NCBI GenBank assembly: GCA_910586775.1
Contig: CAJUJN010000036.1
Span: forward strand, 17,840-41,269
From: an uncultured Acetatifactor sp.
Lineage (GTDB): Bacteria; Bacillota; Clostridia; Lachnospirales; Lachnospiraceae
Direction: 5' to 3'
Length of the DNA: 23,430 bases
Shown: positions 5,766-14,113 of the stretch, one piece after another
How positions within the stretch are numbered: the stretch's first letter is position 1
Layout of the letters: each line of letters starts with the position of its first letter
Program-made: the position numbers and the translations under genes
The notes under the pieces: generated by a model
Told to the model about the DNA's origin: nothing
What the model saw: only the letters and a program-made list of their open reading frames with translations
Database searches by the model: none

Positions 5766-7580
5766 ATGAGGATAAATGATATGGCAGACTTTACTGTACG
5801 CTTTCTTCTTTCCAATATCGTAATCAGCATGATAACCGGAATTCTCCTGGCGGCAAGGCATCTTCTGCGGAAAAGCCTCACCAGCCGTACACGGTACCAC
5901 TTATGGTTTCTGCTGCTGGGAGCGATGGCCGTTCCCTTCCTGCCGCTGCAGCCGTTTCGGATGGCGCAGATTTTTCCCTGGCTGAGCACCCGGAAAGCTG
6001 CTTCCGCCTCTCCCGACGGAACAGTCCCCGGGGAAGCCGCCGGCCTGGCAGCATCCGGAAACTTAAGCTGGATGAACGATTTCAGCGTATCCGTCAGCAG
6101 CAGAACGCCCTCTCCTGTAGGGTTTCTTTTGTGTGCTCTGTGGTTTGCCGGCATCCTTGCCATGCTGGTCCTGCTTGTCAGGTCAGCTCTCCGGCTCCGC
6201 AATCTGCAGAAGTCTGCCCTGCCGCTGCAAAGCCCTGCCGCATGGACTGTATATCGTAACTGTATAGGCGAAATGAAGATAACCCGTGACATTCCCGTAT
6301 ACAGTACGGTCTTTTTAAAATCCCCTGTCATTACAGGAATTTTCCGGCCCCGCATCTATCTGCCCACTCATCTGATCTCGGATTTTCACGCTGAAGAACT
6401 GCGGTATATGCTGCTGCACGAACTTCAGCATTATAAGCATAGAGATGCGTATGCCAATGTCTGGATGAACCTGGCTCAGATATTTTACTGGTTCAATCCT
6501 TTCGTCTGGCATGCCCTGAAAGAAATGCGCAGCGACAGGGAAATCGCCTGCGACACAGCGGTGCTGCAGATGCTTCACAGCGGCGACTATGAAAGCTACG
6601 GAAACACTCTGATCAATTATGCGGAAAAAATCTCACTTGCTGCCTTCCCTTTCGCCGCCGGACTGGGCGGAAGCATGGAACAGATGAAAAAGAGGATTCT
6701 GAATATCGCCGGATACAGCCCGGTCTCTTTTCGCGGGAAAATGAAAAGCCTGGCGTTTTTCGCCTGCATTGCGCTCCTTTTATCATGCTTTCTCCCCGCG
6801 CTGTCCACAGGGGCGGCTGTTTCTGACCGCTATGCCTTTACGGAAAGCGAAAATCAGGTTGTCTACGCAGATTACAGCAGTTATTTCGGCGAAAATGAGG
6901 GATGCTTTGTACTTTATGACGAAGCCGGCGGCTCCTGGCTGATTTATAACAGGGAGGCATCCCTCACCCGCATCCCTCCGACTTCCACCTACAAAATATA
7001 TCTCGCGCTTCACGCCCTGGAAAACGGTATCATTACGCAGGATAACTCCCTGCTTTCCTGGAACGGGATGAGCTATCCCTATGATACCTGGAATGGAGAC
7101 CAGACCCTGGAATCCGCCATGGCCAATTCGGTCAACTGGTATTTCCAGAGGCTTGATCAGCAGATGGGGCTTGAATCCGCGCGTAATTTCATCAGAGAAA
7201 TCGGTTACGGAAACCAGCTCGCGGATGGCGATACCTCATCCTACTGGCTGGATTCTTCCCTGAAAATCTCTCCGGTGGAACAGGTTAAACTACTGCGGAA
7301 ACTCCATGACGGCACCCTTCCCGCTTCGCCGGAAAATGCAGGCGTCGTGCAGAACGCAATCCGTCTTTCCGTCACGGAAAACGGTACTCTCTACGGAAAG
7401 ACAGGCACGGAATCCGTCAACGGAAAGAATACTTCCGGGTGGTTTATCGGATATATTGAACGCGGAAACAGTACTTACTATTTTGCCACGAATATCCGGC
7501 AGGACGACTACGCCACCGGCACTGCCGCCACGGGACTTACCCTTAGGATTCTGGCTGATCTGGGAATCTGGGCGCCGTAA
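5766..7580 (+). CDS. blaR1: BlaR1/MecR1-type beta-lactam sensor-transducer (M56 peptidase)
   Basis: The 604-residue protein combines an N-terminal membrane region (helices near residues 12-30, 41-58 and 118-140), a cytoplasmic gluzincin domain with HELQH at 218-222 (zinc His and catalytic Glu), another helix near 330-350, and a C-terminal extracellular penicillin-sensor domain like class D beta-lactamases. The sensor has the acylated Ser in STYK (407-410), SVN (455-457) and KTG (545-547). Acylation of Ser407 would activate the protease and lift BlaI repression. The length is normal for BlaR1 (about 585-605). The start at 5766 follows AAGGA closely; an ATG five codons later is an alternative. 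It forms an operon with blaI and converges on the PBP operon with 49 bp between stops; no clear terminator is seen there. Confidence 0.93.
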   Translation: MRINDMADFTVRFLLSNIVISMITGILLAARHLLRKSLTSRTRYHLWFLLLGAMAVPFLPLQPFRMAQIFPWLSTRKAASASPDGTVPGEAAGLAASGNLSWMNDFSVSVSSRTPSPVGFLLCALWFAGILAMLVLLVRSALRLRNLQKSALPLQSPAAWTVYRNCIGEMKITRDIPVYSTVFLKSPVITGIFRPRIYLPTHLISDFHAEELRYMLLHELQHYKHRDAYANVWMNLAQIFYWFNPFVWHALKEMRSDREIACDTAVLQMLHSGDYESYGNTLINYAEKISLAAFPFAAGLGGSMEQMKKRILNIAGYSPVSFRGKMKSLAFFACIALLLSCFLPALSTGAAVSDRYAFTESENQVVYADYSSYFGENEGCFVLYDEAGGSWLIYNREASLTRIPPTSTYKIYLALHALENGIITQDNSLLSWNGMSYPYDTWNGDQTLESAMANSVNWYFQRLDQQMGLESARNFIREIGYGNQLADGDTSSYWLDSSLKISPVEQVKLLRKLHDGTLPASPENAGVVQNAIRLSVTENGTLYGKTGTESVNGKNTSGWFIGYIERGNSTYYFATNIRQDDYATGTAATGLTLRILADLGIWAP

Positions 7581-7629
7581 TGCAGTTATTTATGTGGAAA
7601 CGACACCCATTTGCGGAAAACGCTTCCCG

Positions 7630-10600
7630 TCAGTCACTCCTGGTATTATTTGCCCGGGATGCCCTGCCCGTGACGATATCCTCCGGACTCTCCAATCCGA
7701 AATAATAATTGAAAATACTCCGCCCCACATCAGTGGCATTGGATGAACCGTACCCGTTGGCAATCCGCACGGCCACCGCAATCTGCGGATTTTCCGCCGG
7801 CGCATACCCCACAAACAAGGCGTGGTCCGGATGCAGTTCGGATTCCTGGGCCGTTCCCGTCTTTCCCGCAATGCTCAGCTCCATGTCCTTCAATATGGCA
7901 TTGTTCCGGGCAAACTGCATCATGCCTGTGCGAACCGTCTCCCACACGTAATCCGGCAGTTCCACCTTTCTGACCGGTTCCGTCTCATATTCCGATATCT
8001 CCCCGTCTTCCCCCGCGATCCCCTTTAACAGTGACAGAGAAAACAACTCCCCGTCTGAAGCCAGAGTATTCACGTAGCGCGCCAGCTGTATGGTGGCATA
8101 ATTATGGGTACCCTGGCCGATTGCCGAGGGAATCCCGTAAGCATCCGTCACATGAGGCGCCGCTTCCGTGATCTCAACTCCCGACTTTTCATCCAGACCA
8201 AACATTCCGGCATATTTCTGCAGGAAGCCAAGAGCCGCATTATCTGCATATACACCGCTGTTATCCGATGCCCGGCTCCCCTCATACACCACCGGCACCA
8301 GATTCCCGCTTCCGCCCGCATACTCTTCCGATTCCGCATTCCCATTTCCGCCCGCATGCCCTTCCGATTCCGCATTCCCATTTCCGCCCGCATGCCCTTC
8401 CGATTCCGCATTCCTATTTCCGCCCGCATGCCCTTCCGATTCCGCATTCCTATTTCCGCCCGCATGACCTTCCGATTCCGCATTCCCGTTTCCGCCTGCA
8501 TACTTTTCCGATTCCGCATTCCCGTTTCCGCCTGCATACTCTTCCGATTCCAGATTCCCGTTTCCGCCCGTATCCCCTTCCGATTCCGGATTACCGCTTC
8601 CGCCTGTATGCTCTCCCAATTCCGTGAGCCTGACTGCTTCCGTCACTCCCAGCATCCCCAGCCGATACGCAATCTCGCACAGATAGTCATTGCAGGAAAA
8701 CTGCAGCGCCGTGGGGGCATTGGGCACGGTTCCGTGTCCGTAATGGTTCCAACAGTTCAGGCTGGGCGTAACCTTGTCGAACACGCCGTCGCAGAGCACG
8801 GAGCTGTCCCGGGAAATCACGCCCTCCATCAGCCCCGCAGCGATTGTCACCGGCTTAAAAGTAGAGCCGGGAGCCGTCAGCTGCTGGGTCGCCCTGTTGA
8901 AAAGCGGCAGAGACTTATCGTTTAACAGTTTATTATAATACGCGGAATCCATCTGGTTGGCCAGCCTGTTGTTGTCATATCCCGGATAGGACACCAGCGC
9001 CAGCACTTTTCCCGTCCCCGGCTGAATCACCGCCGCCGATGCGGAACAGGGGTCCAGCGCCAGCTGCGCGGGAGTAATCTCCAGCTTTTCTATCTTCTTT
9101 TTCAAAAAAGAAAAGGGCTCCGTTGCTCCCGACATCAGGCTCTCATAATCCTCGTCCGAAGCGGATAAGACGCCCTGGTCATATAAAAGACTGCAGATTT
9201 CCTTCCCCGTGACCCGCTCTTCCCGGACCAGCCACTTGAAGAGCATTTTTTCAAATCCAATGCTGTCTGATATTCTTTTCTCCATCCCCTCCACCAATAA
9301 CAGATACATTTCCTCCGTGGTGAGATACTGCTGCCCGGACTCTACGGCTCCCGCTACGATCCATCCGCTTTCAATGGCATGGGTCAGAAATTCCCCCGGA
9401 CTGATATTACCTCCGTTTTTCCATTCCCTCCAGACATCATCGTTGCTTATGGCATCCCCTTCCCCGGCAGATATATCTTTTAAAATACCGCTTTCATTGA
9501 CGATATACCGTATGTATTCCTGCATTTCCGCGCTGAGAGACCCGTACGCCGTATTCCCCTCCAGTAATTCCCTTTTCAGTGAATCCCATACCTCTTCCCG
9601 TTTTTCCTCCAGCCTGTCCCCGAGTTCCCGTTCCAGGGCAGTTGCCTCCGGATGCCGGAACGCTTCCAGGCTTATGACGGAATTGTCAATCAGGGCCATG
9701 TAAACATCATACAGAGAAATCCGGATATCCGAAGCGTCCGCGACGCGCGTCCTGTCAAATTCCTTTGTATTTATCAGATTGCTCACCAAGATTCCCGCCA
9801 GGTTCTGCTCCAGGATATGATACAGGGCAATCTGCAGTTCCTTGTCAATGGACAGATAAATGTCCCGCCCGCTTTCCATCTCCCGAAGGACCTCCCCCTC
9901 TCCCAGCACTTTTCCTACATTATTGACCTGAATCTGCCGCTCTCCGTCAATGCCCTGCAAGGTCTCCTCAAAATACTGCTCAATCCCGGCTTTCCCAACC
10001 AGGGAATCAGCGGTGTAATCCCGCTCCGAACCGGCATACTTCTCCAGTTCCTCCGTGGAAATCTTCCCCGTATACCCCAGAATATGGGAAAAAGCCTCTC
10101 CCCCGTCGTAAACCCTTTCCCAGTCCTGCCCCACTTCTATCCCGGGCAGGGACTGGTTGTTTTCCGCCAGATAAGCTGCCGTCTCTTCCGATATACCCCT
10201 GGCCAGGGTCACCGGCACATATCTCCTGTAGGCATTGAGGGAGAGCTGGTACCGCACCCCCACCAACGCCAGCTCCTCCGCTTTGGTATAACTTCCGGGC
10301 AGCCCGTATTCCTCCAGTTCTTCCTCCGTATACGGCCCCCTTCTTTCCTCGTAAAGCGCAAATTTATCCTTTCCCGCCAGAAACTGCACCATCTCTTCGG
10401 CAGTTGTCTCACGCTGCGCCTCCGTCAGATTCTCCGGGTTCGCTTCCCCGAATACATCTGCCAGAAATCTGGTCAGTCCCGTACCCGCAACGGTATATTC
10501 ATATTGCCCGTTGTCCCCTATCCTGATCTTCAGTTCCTGATTTAACGATTCTCCGTCTTTTTCCAGTCTTTTCATCACATGGTAAATCACACCGTTCAGC

Positions 10601-10935
10601 GTCAGCTGTCTCTCCCGGTTTGTGGCATAACTCTCCCCGTCCACCATGGTCACCGTGAAAACAGGCTTATTGCTGGCCAGGATTTCCCCGTTGCAGTCAT
10701 AAATCCGCCCTCTGGTATTGCTTTCCCGCACCTTTCTGGTAATCCTCAGTTCAAATTCCTCCGCATACCGCTCCCCCTGTACAATCTGCAAATCCCACAG
10801 CCGGTACAGCAATATCAGGAACAGGGCGGCAACCAGAATCTCCATGGTGTACATCCGCAGATTCCGTCCCCTTCTGTCACGTTCCGCTTCCGCCGAACCA
10901 GAATTCCAAAATCTTTTTGTCCTTTTTGACCACAT
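7630..10935 (-). CDS. Class B penicillin-binding protein (PBP2-like) with repeat insertion
   Basis: The protein has 1101 residues, much longer than typical PBP2 (about 630-700). A basic cytoplasmic tail and one helix (about 31-46) lead into a PBP dimerisation domain (RGRIYDCNGEILA). The transpeptidase has STFK (catalytic Ser691), SCN (747-749) and KTG (1025-1027). Two regions account for the excess: a helical, charged insertion at about 375-628 between SIDKELQ and the strand leading to the catalytic Ser, and eight 12-residue repeats at 778-873 between SCN and KTG. It makes DD-crosslinks in peptidoglycan outside the membrane. The start at 10935 has AGGAGG 8 nt upstream and overlaps the previous gene by 59 nt, implying translational coupling. 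Its operon has BlaI-type operators, so it is probably beta-lactam inducible. Confidence 0.9.
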   Translation of the reverse strand: MWSKRTKRFWNSGSAEAERDRRGRNLRMYTMEILVAALFLILLYRLWDLQIVQGERYAEEFELRITRKVRESNTRGRIYDCNGEILASNKPVFTVTMVDGESYATNRERQLTLNGVIYHVMKRLEKDGESLNQELKIRIGDNGQYEYTVAGTGLTRFLADVFGEANPENLTEAQRETTAEEMVQFLAGKDKFALYEERRGPYTEEELEEYGLPGSYTKAEELALVGVRYQLSLNAYRRYVPVTLARGISEETAAYLAENNQSLPGIEVGQDWERVYDGGEAFSHILGYTGKISTEELEKYAGSERDYTADSLVGKAGIEQYFEETLQGIDGERQIQVNNVGKVLGEGEVLREMESGRDIYLSIDKELQIALYHILEQNLAGILVSNLINTKEFDRTRVADASDIRISLYDVYMALIDNSVISLEAFRHPEATALERELGDRLEEKREEVWDSLKRELLEGNTAYGSLSAEMQEYIRYIVNESGILKDISAGEGDAISNDDVWREWKNGGNISPGEFLTHAIESGWIVAGAVESGQQYLTTEEMYLLLVEGMEKRISDSIGFEKMLFKWLVREERVTGKEICSLLYDQGVLSASDEDYESLMSGATEPFSFLKKKIEKLEITPAQLALDPCSASAAVIQPGTGKVLALVSYPGYDNNRLANQMDSAYYNKLLNDKSLPLFNRATQQLTAPGSTFKPVTIAAGLMEGVISRDSSVLCDGVFDKVTPSLNCWNHYGHGTVPNAPTALQFSCNDYLCEIAYRLGMLGVTEAVRLTELGEHTGGSGNPESEGDTGGNGNLESEEYAGGNGNAESEKYAGGNGNAESEGHAGGNRNAESEGHAGGNRNAESEGHAGGNGNAESEGHAGGNGNAESEEYAGGSGNLVPVVYEGSRASDNSGVYADNAALGFLQKYAGMFGLDEKSGVEITEAAPHVTDAYGIPSAIGQGTHNYATIQLARYVNTLASDGELFSLSLLKGIAGEDGEISEYETEPVRKVELPDYVWETVRTGMMQFARNNAILKDMELSIAGKTGTAQESELHPDHALFVGYAPAENPQIAVAVRIANGYGSSNATDVGRSIFNYYFGLESPEDIVTGRASRANNTRSD
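8299..8604. repeat. 36-bp in-frame tandem repeat inside a PBP catalytic domain
   Basis: Eight complete 36-bp units fill 8317-8604, and half a ninth runs to about 8299. Read on the minus strand each is GGNGNAESEGHA or a close variant (GGSGNPESEGDT, GGNGNLESEEYA, GGNRNAESEGHA). The central units are nearly identical while the outer ones have diverged, as expected for expansion from the middle. Copy-number change would keep the frame. The peptide is Gly/Asn/Glu/Ser-rich and probably an unstructured acidic loop. There are no spacers, so it is not a CRISPR array. Confidence 0.95.
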
Positions 10936-13450
10936 AGCCGCTTCCTCCTCTGCCCTTTACGTCTTCTGTCATACTGACGAGCATAATAGGACGGTTTACC
11001 ATTTTTTCTGGGGTAAACAGTACCATCCATCCCAGTTCGGTTCCTGAGGTATCGCTCTGGGAAGCCTTGATTTCCGCTGTTCCTGTCTTGCCTGCCAACA
11101 GGACATCTTCCCTGTGCGCGCCATATCCGGTTCCGCCCGGGTCGTTGACAATCCCTTTCAGCGACTCCAGCACCTGTTCCGCAGTCTCCCGGGAAAAAGC
11201 GCCCGGAATCCAATATCCGGCTTCGCCCTGCCGGGATGCTTCTGCCGTTCTCGTCTCCGTCCCGGATTCTCCGTTTTCAGCCTGCTGCGCTCCTGCTATG
11301 GACTCTCCGTTCCCGGCCTGCTGCACCGCTGTTGACTCGTTCTCTCCGTCCTGCTGCACCTCTGCCGCAGGCTTCGGGCTTATGACCACCCAAGGCTGTA
11401 CCAGGTTCCCCTCATTACAGAATGCCGAATACATACTTGCCAGATGCAGCGGATTCACCAGAATCTGTCCCTGGCCGTACCCGCTGTCAGCCAGCTGTAT
11501 CTCCGTCTCCATATGCTCCCCATTGGAAAAGCGGCTCCGCGTCATTCCGATCTCAAAAGGCAAGGTTTCCCCGAATCCCAATTCGCTCAGCGACGTCTCC
11601 AGCCTTTCCGCCCCAATCTGAAGCGCAGCCTTTGCAAAATAGATATTGTCCGAAAGGAGCATTGCATTTCTTAAATCAGCCGGACTGGCCGGATGCAGCG
11701 TGGTTACATGGTACCCGCCCCAGGATCGGTCTTTCTGCCACCGCGCTCCGTCGTTTCCAAGATCCGCCAGCGGGTCTACGGCTCCCGTCTCCAGTCCGAT
11801 TGCGGCAATCACCGCCTTAAACGTGGATCCCGGGCACCATGCCTGACGAAAACGGTTCAACATCGGAATGTTCTCATCTTCGTTTAAAGAAGACCATTTT
11901 TCCGTAGACATGCCCATAATAAAATCGTTGCTGTCATAGGAAGGCGTACTGACCAGCGCCAGAACCTCCCCGGTATAAGGCTCCATTGCCACGGAACAGC
12001 TCTTATCCTCCTTGAATTCTTCATACAATTCTGCCTGAAGCGCTGCGTCAATGGTCAGCTTCACATCCGTTCCGTGCTGCACCGCCCTGCGCGCCAGTTC
12101 CCTTTTCTCTTGTCCCTCTTCATCCGTGATATAAATCCTGTATCCGTTCCTGCCCCGCAGTTCCTTTTCATATAAAGCTTCGATTCCGCACCTTCCGATG
12201 ACGCTGCCTGCCGTATATCCTTCCCCGGCATGTTCCTCCAGGTCTTCCGCAGTGACATTCTGGACATACCCTGTCAGATGGGATGCCGCCTCCCCCAGCG
12301 GATAACTGCGCACTGTCTGGTCCTGTATGGCGATTCCCGGCACTTCCAGAAGCTTCTCATGCCGCTCCAGTTCCCGCTGCGCTTCCTCCGCCTCCGGCGA
12401 CATCAGTTTCCGCTCGTCCACCCTGGGAATCAGCTTCAAGGGGACAAAGGAATCCTCTTTTACCCATCCGGCGGACAGCTTTTTCCGAATGACATCCTCC
12501 TCCATTCCCAGAAGCTCCGCCGCCCTGCTCACCGCCTCCTCTTCGTCCTCCAGCTTCCCCGGGACGATTCCCACGGAAGACACCACGCCGCTGCCTGCCA
12601 GAACTTCCCCGTTCCTGTCCACAATGCGCCCTCTGTCCGCTTTGGTGACGGAGACCCTCACCTTATCCGCAGAGCAAAGTCCCGGGAAGATCAGGGAATC
12701 CGACCAGACCAGCCGCCGGCATCCTCCGATTTCCAGAAAGAGAGCCTCATTTTCAAAACTGATGTTACCGGCAAGGGTATCGAAGGAAACCTGAAATGTT
12801 ACAAGCCCCTTTTCCTCGTCGTACCCGGTGACTTCCGTTGTCATGTTCTCCGCCTCGATTCCCTCATAAATGGCGGAATTCCGGCTGACAAAGGCTTCTT
12901 CGGAAATATTGCCGGAGCCTTCCGCATCCACCATGGCGTACATCTGCTCATAAGCCTTTTGGGTAATCAATTCCATGTACTCCTTCAGCAATTCCGGCGG
13001 GTTCTTTTCCTGTTTTTCGGAAGCCAGGCCGTCAACGCCCGCCCGGCTTCCGTCAGCAGGTTCCATATCCGAATAGCCTGCGAATACTTCGCTGATTCCC
13101 GTCAAAGAGTCCCTGCCTTCATTTCCTCCCGCCCTCATGGAAAGGCGCAGAGCATATACAACCACGCCGATGGCCAGCATTTCCAGCAGAATAACTGCCT
13201 TCAATACGGATTTCGCCCTTCTGCTTTTTTGTCTGTTCCTGTCGGTTCCGTTCCTGTTAATTCCGTTCCTGCCGGTTCTGTTCCTGTTAATTCTGTTCCT
13301 GCCAGTTCCGTTCCTGTTAATTCCGTTCCTGTCGGTTCCGTTCCTGTTAATTCTGTTCCTGCTGGTTCCGTTCCTGTTAATTCCGTTCCTGGCAGTTCCG
13401 TTCCTGTCGCTTCTATTCCCGCCAATTCTACCCCTGGGTTTTGTACTCAT
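10877..13450 (-). CDS. MecA_N-type (PBP2a-like) class B penicillin-binding protein
   Basis: The 857-residue protein has a 75-residue basic N-terminal tail of 10-residue repeats, one membrane helix (about 82-103), a MecA_N/NTF2-like domain (about 134-260), a PBP dimerisation domain (RGRIVDRNGEVLA) and a transpeptidase with STFK (Ser542), SDN (600-602) and KTG (788-790). MecA_N-type PBPs include staphylococcal PBP2a and clostridial PBPs with low beta-lactam affinity; affinity cannot be read here. A Gln/Asn/Glu-rich degenerate repeat (about 692-745) sits between SDN and KTG. AAGGAG lies 7 nt before the ATG. Two tandem promoters upstream each carry a BlaI-type operator. The downstream PBP gene overlaps by 59 nt. 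Presence beside blaI-blaR1 recalls mecA-mecR1-mecI, with a different arrangement. Confidence 0.9.
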   Translation of the reverse strand: MSTKPRGRIGGNRSDRNGTARNGINRNGTSRNRINRNGTDRNGINRNGTGRNRINRNRTGRNGINRNGTDRNRQKSRRAKSVLKAVILLEMLAIGVVVYALRLSMRAGGNEGRDSLTGISEVFAGYSDMEPADGSRAGVDGLASEKQEKNPPELLKEYMELITQKAYEQMYAMVDAEGSGNISEEAFVSRNSAIYEGIEAENMTTEVTGYDEEKGLVTFQVSFDTLAGNISFENEALFLEIGGCRRLVWSDSLIFPGLCSADKVRVSVTKADRGRIVDRNGEVLAGSGVVSSVGIVPGKLEDEEEAVSRAAELLGMEEDVIRKKLSAGWVKEDSFVPLKLIPRVDERKLMSPEAEEAQRELERHEKLLEVPGIAIQDQTVRSYPLGEAASHLTGYVQNVTAEDLEEHAGEGYTAGSVIGRCGIEALYEKELRGRNGYRIYITDEEGQEKRELARRAVQHGTDVKLTIDAALQAELYEEFKEDKSCSVAMEPYTGEVLALVSTPSYDSNDFIMGMSTEKWSSLNEDENIPMLNRFRQAWCPGSTFKAVIAAIGLETGAVDPLADLGNDGARWQKDRSWGGYHVTTLHPASPADLRNAMLLSDNIYFAKAALQIGAERLETSLSELGFGETLPFEIGMTRSRFSNGEHMETEIQLADSGYGQGQILVNPLHLASMYSAFCNEGNLVQPWVVISPKPAAEVQQDGENESTAVQQAGNGESIAGAQQAENGESGTETRTAEASRQGEAGYWIPGAFSRETAEQVLESLKGIVNDPGGTGYGAHREDVLLAGKTGTAEIKASQSDTSGTELGWMVLFTPEKMVNRPIMLVSMTEDVKGRGGSGYVVKKDKKILEFWFGGSGT
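11215..11378. repeat. Degenerate low-complexity insertion in the second PBP's catalytic domain
   Basis: The minus-strand product here reads VQQDGENEST, AVQQAGNGES, then IAGAQQAENGES, a loose 10-12-residue repeat followed by a Thr/Glu/Arg stretch. It is placed between SDN and KTG, the same interval that holds the 12-residue repeats in the neighbouring PBP. Confidence 0.7.
13241..13420. repeat. 30-bp tandem repeat encoding a basic cytoplasmic tail
   Basis: Six 10-residue rows of the type RNGINRNGT(S/D/G) occupy residues 11-70, directly before the membrane helix. At DNA level the unit is 30 bp built from two 15-bp halves. The tail would carry roughly two Arg per half unit and face the cytoplasm. 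All length changes keep the reading frame. Confidence 0.92.
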
Positions 13451-13579
13451 GACTACTCTCCTTCAAGCTATGTTTTATCATGAACCACACTATTCCGGTA
13501 CAATATCACCGAAACGCTTCGATGTGACATTTATCAGATACTCGGGTACCGTGAAAAATTTTTTTCAATGCGATTACAA

Positions 13580-13607
13580 ATATTACATTCGTAAGATTTA
13601 AAGTCAA
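13580..13607 (-). promoter_or_regulatory. PBP operon promoter, proximal, with BlaI-type operator
   Basis: On the minus strand TTGACT (13607-13602) and TAATAT (13585-13580) are separated by 16 nt. The operator TATTACATTCGTAAGA (plus strand 13581-13596) covers the -10 and much of the spacer. The predicted start is about 120 nt before the ATG at 13450. Confidence 0.7.
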
Positions 13608-13632
13608 AAAAAAAAAATATAATCACTCTTTA

Positions 13633-13661
13633 ATATTACAGCAGTAAGATTTAAAAGTCAA
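13633..13661 (-). promoter_or_regulatory. PBP operon promoter, distal, with BlaI-type operator
   Basis: On the minus strand TTGACT (13661-13656) and TAATAT (13638-13633) have a 17-nt spacer. The operator TATTACAGCAGTAAGA (plus strand 13634-13649) covers the -10 and most of the spacer. This promoter and the proximal one look like a duplicated promoter-operator unit, 53 bp apart. Confidence 0.7.
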
Positions 13662-13705
13662 GTATAATACCAACAACCTCCCTGTTCCAACGGCATCCTC
13701 CCTGT

Positions 13706-13992
13706 TCAATTTGGTTTCCGCCATGTGAATTCCCCTGGGACCCAGATATAGATGAAGCCCGTCTGCAGCATGAGGCCTGTCTTGCAAAATGAGCAGGGGA
13801 GCTCATTTTGACTGCGCGGTTTCCGCGGGCAAGAGGCAGGACTTTCACAGTATACTCCCCCTCCTTTGCAAATAAGTATGGCAGCCCCATAGCCAGCGCA
13901 ATCTCCCGGTCCTCCGTCTCTATTCCAAACCGCTCCGGAATATTTGCCAGACCTGCATACGCGCAGGAAGCATTGAAAGTCATATATTTCAT
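13706..13992 (-). pseudogene. Frameshifted N-terminal fragment, BtrH_N/C39-like (tentative)
   Basis: The ATG at 13992, with GGAGGG 10 nt upstream, starts MKYMTFNASCAYAGLANI and continues to LPYLFAKEGEY, which reads like a normal protein start. The frame then becomes Arg/Ser-rich without sense. Another frame resumes with TGLMLQTGFIYIWVPGEF and TWRKP before a stop, as if about 20 codons were disturbed. The disturbed stretch holds a perfect 10-bp hairpin (CAAAATGAGC/GCTCATTTTG, 13783-13808). I associate the start loosely with small proteins having a BtrH_N or C39-like domain; this is from memory and weak. The gene is clearly truncated and lies just upstream of the PBP operon promoters. Confidence 0.4.
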
Positions 13993-14113
13993 AACGAACG
14001 CTCCCTCCATAAGCGCCCGTCCTCCCGGGAAGTATCCATATGGGAAAATGCCCGGCGCCTGCCGGAAACTGTAATTCTTCCAATGCCGGCGAAAGGATTC
14101 CCGGGAAGGTTCC

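Noticed and set aside
8299..8604. CRISPR-like regular repeats of 36 bp
   Set aside because: The units are directly adjacent with no spacers and are in frame within a PBP gene.
12230..13483. 417-codon plus-strand ORF opposite the MecA_N-type PBP
   Set aside because: No start signal or family resemblance; its 3' part is the antisense of the 30-bp repeat. The minus-strand PBP is unambiguous.
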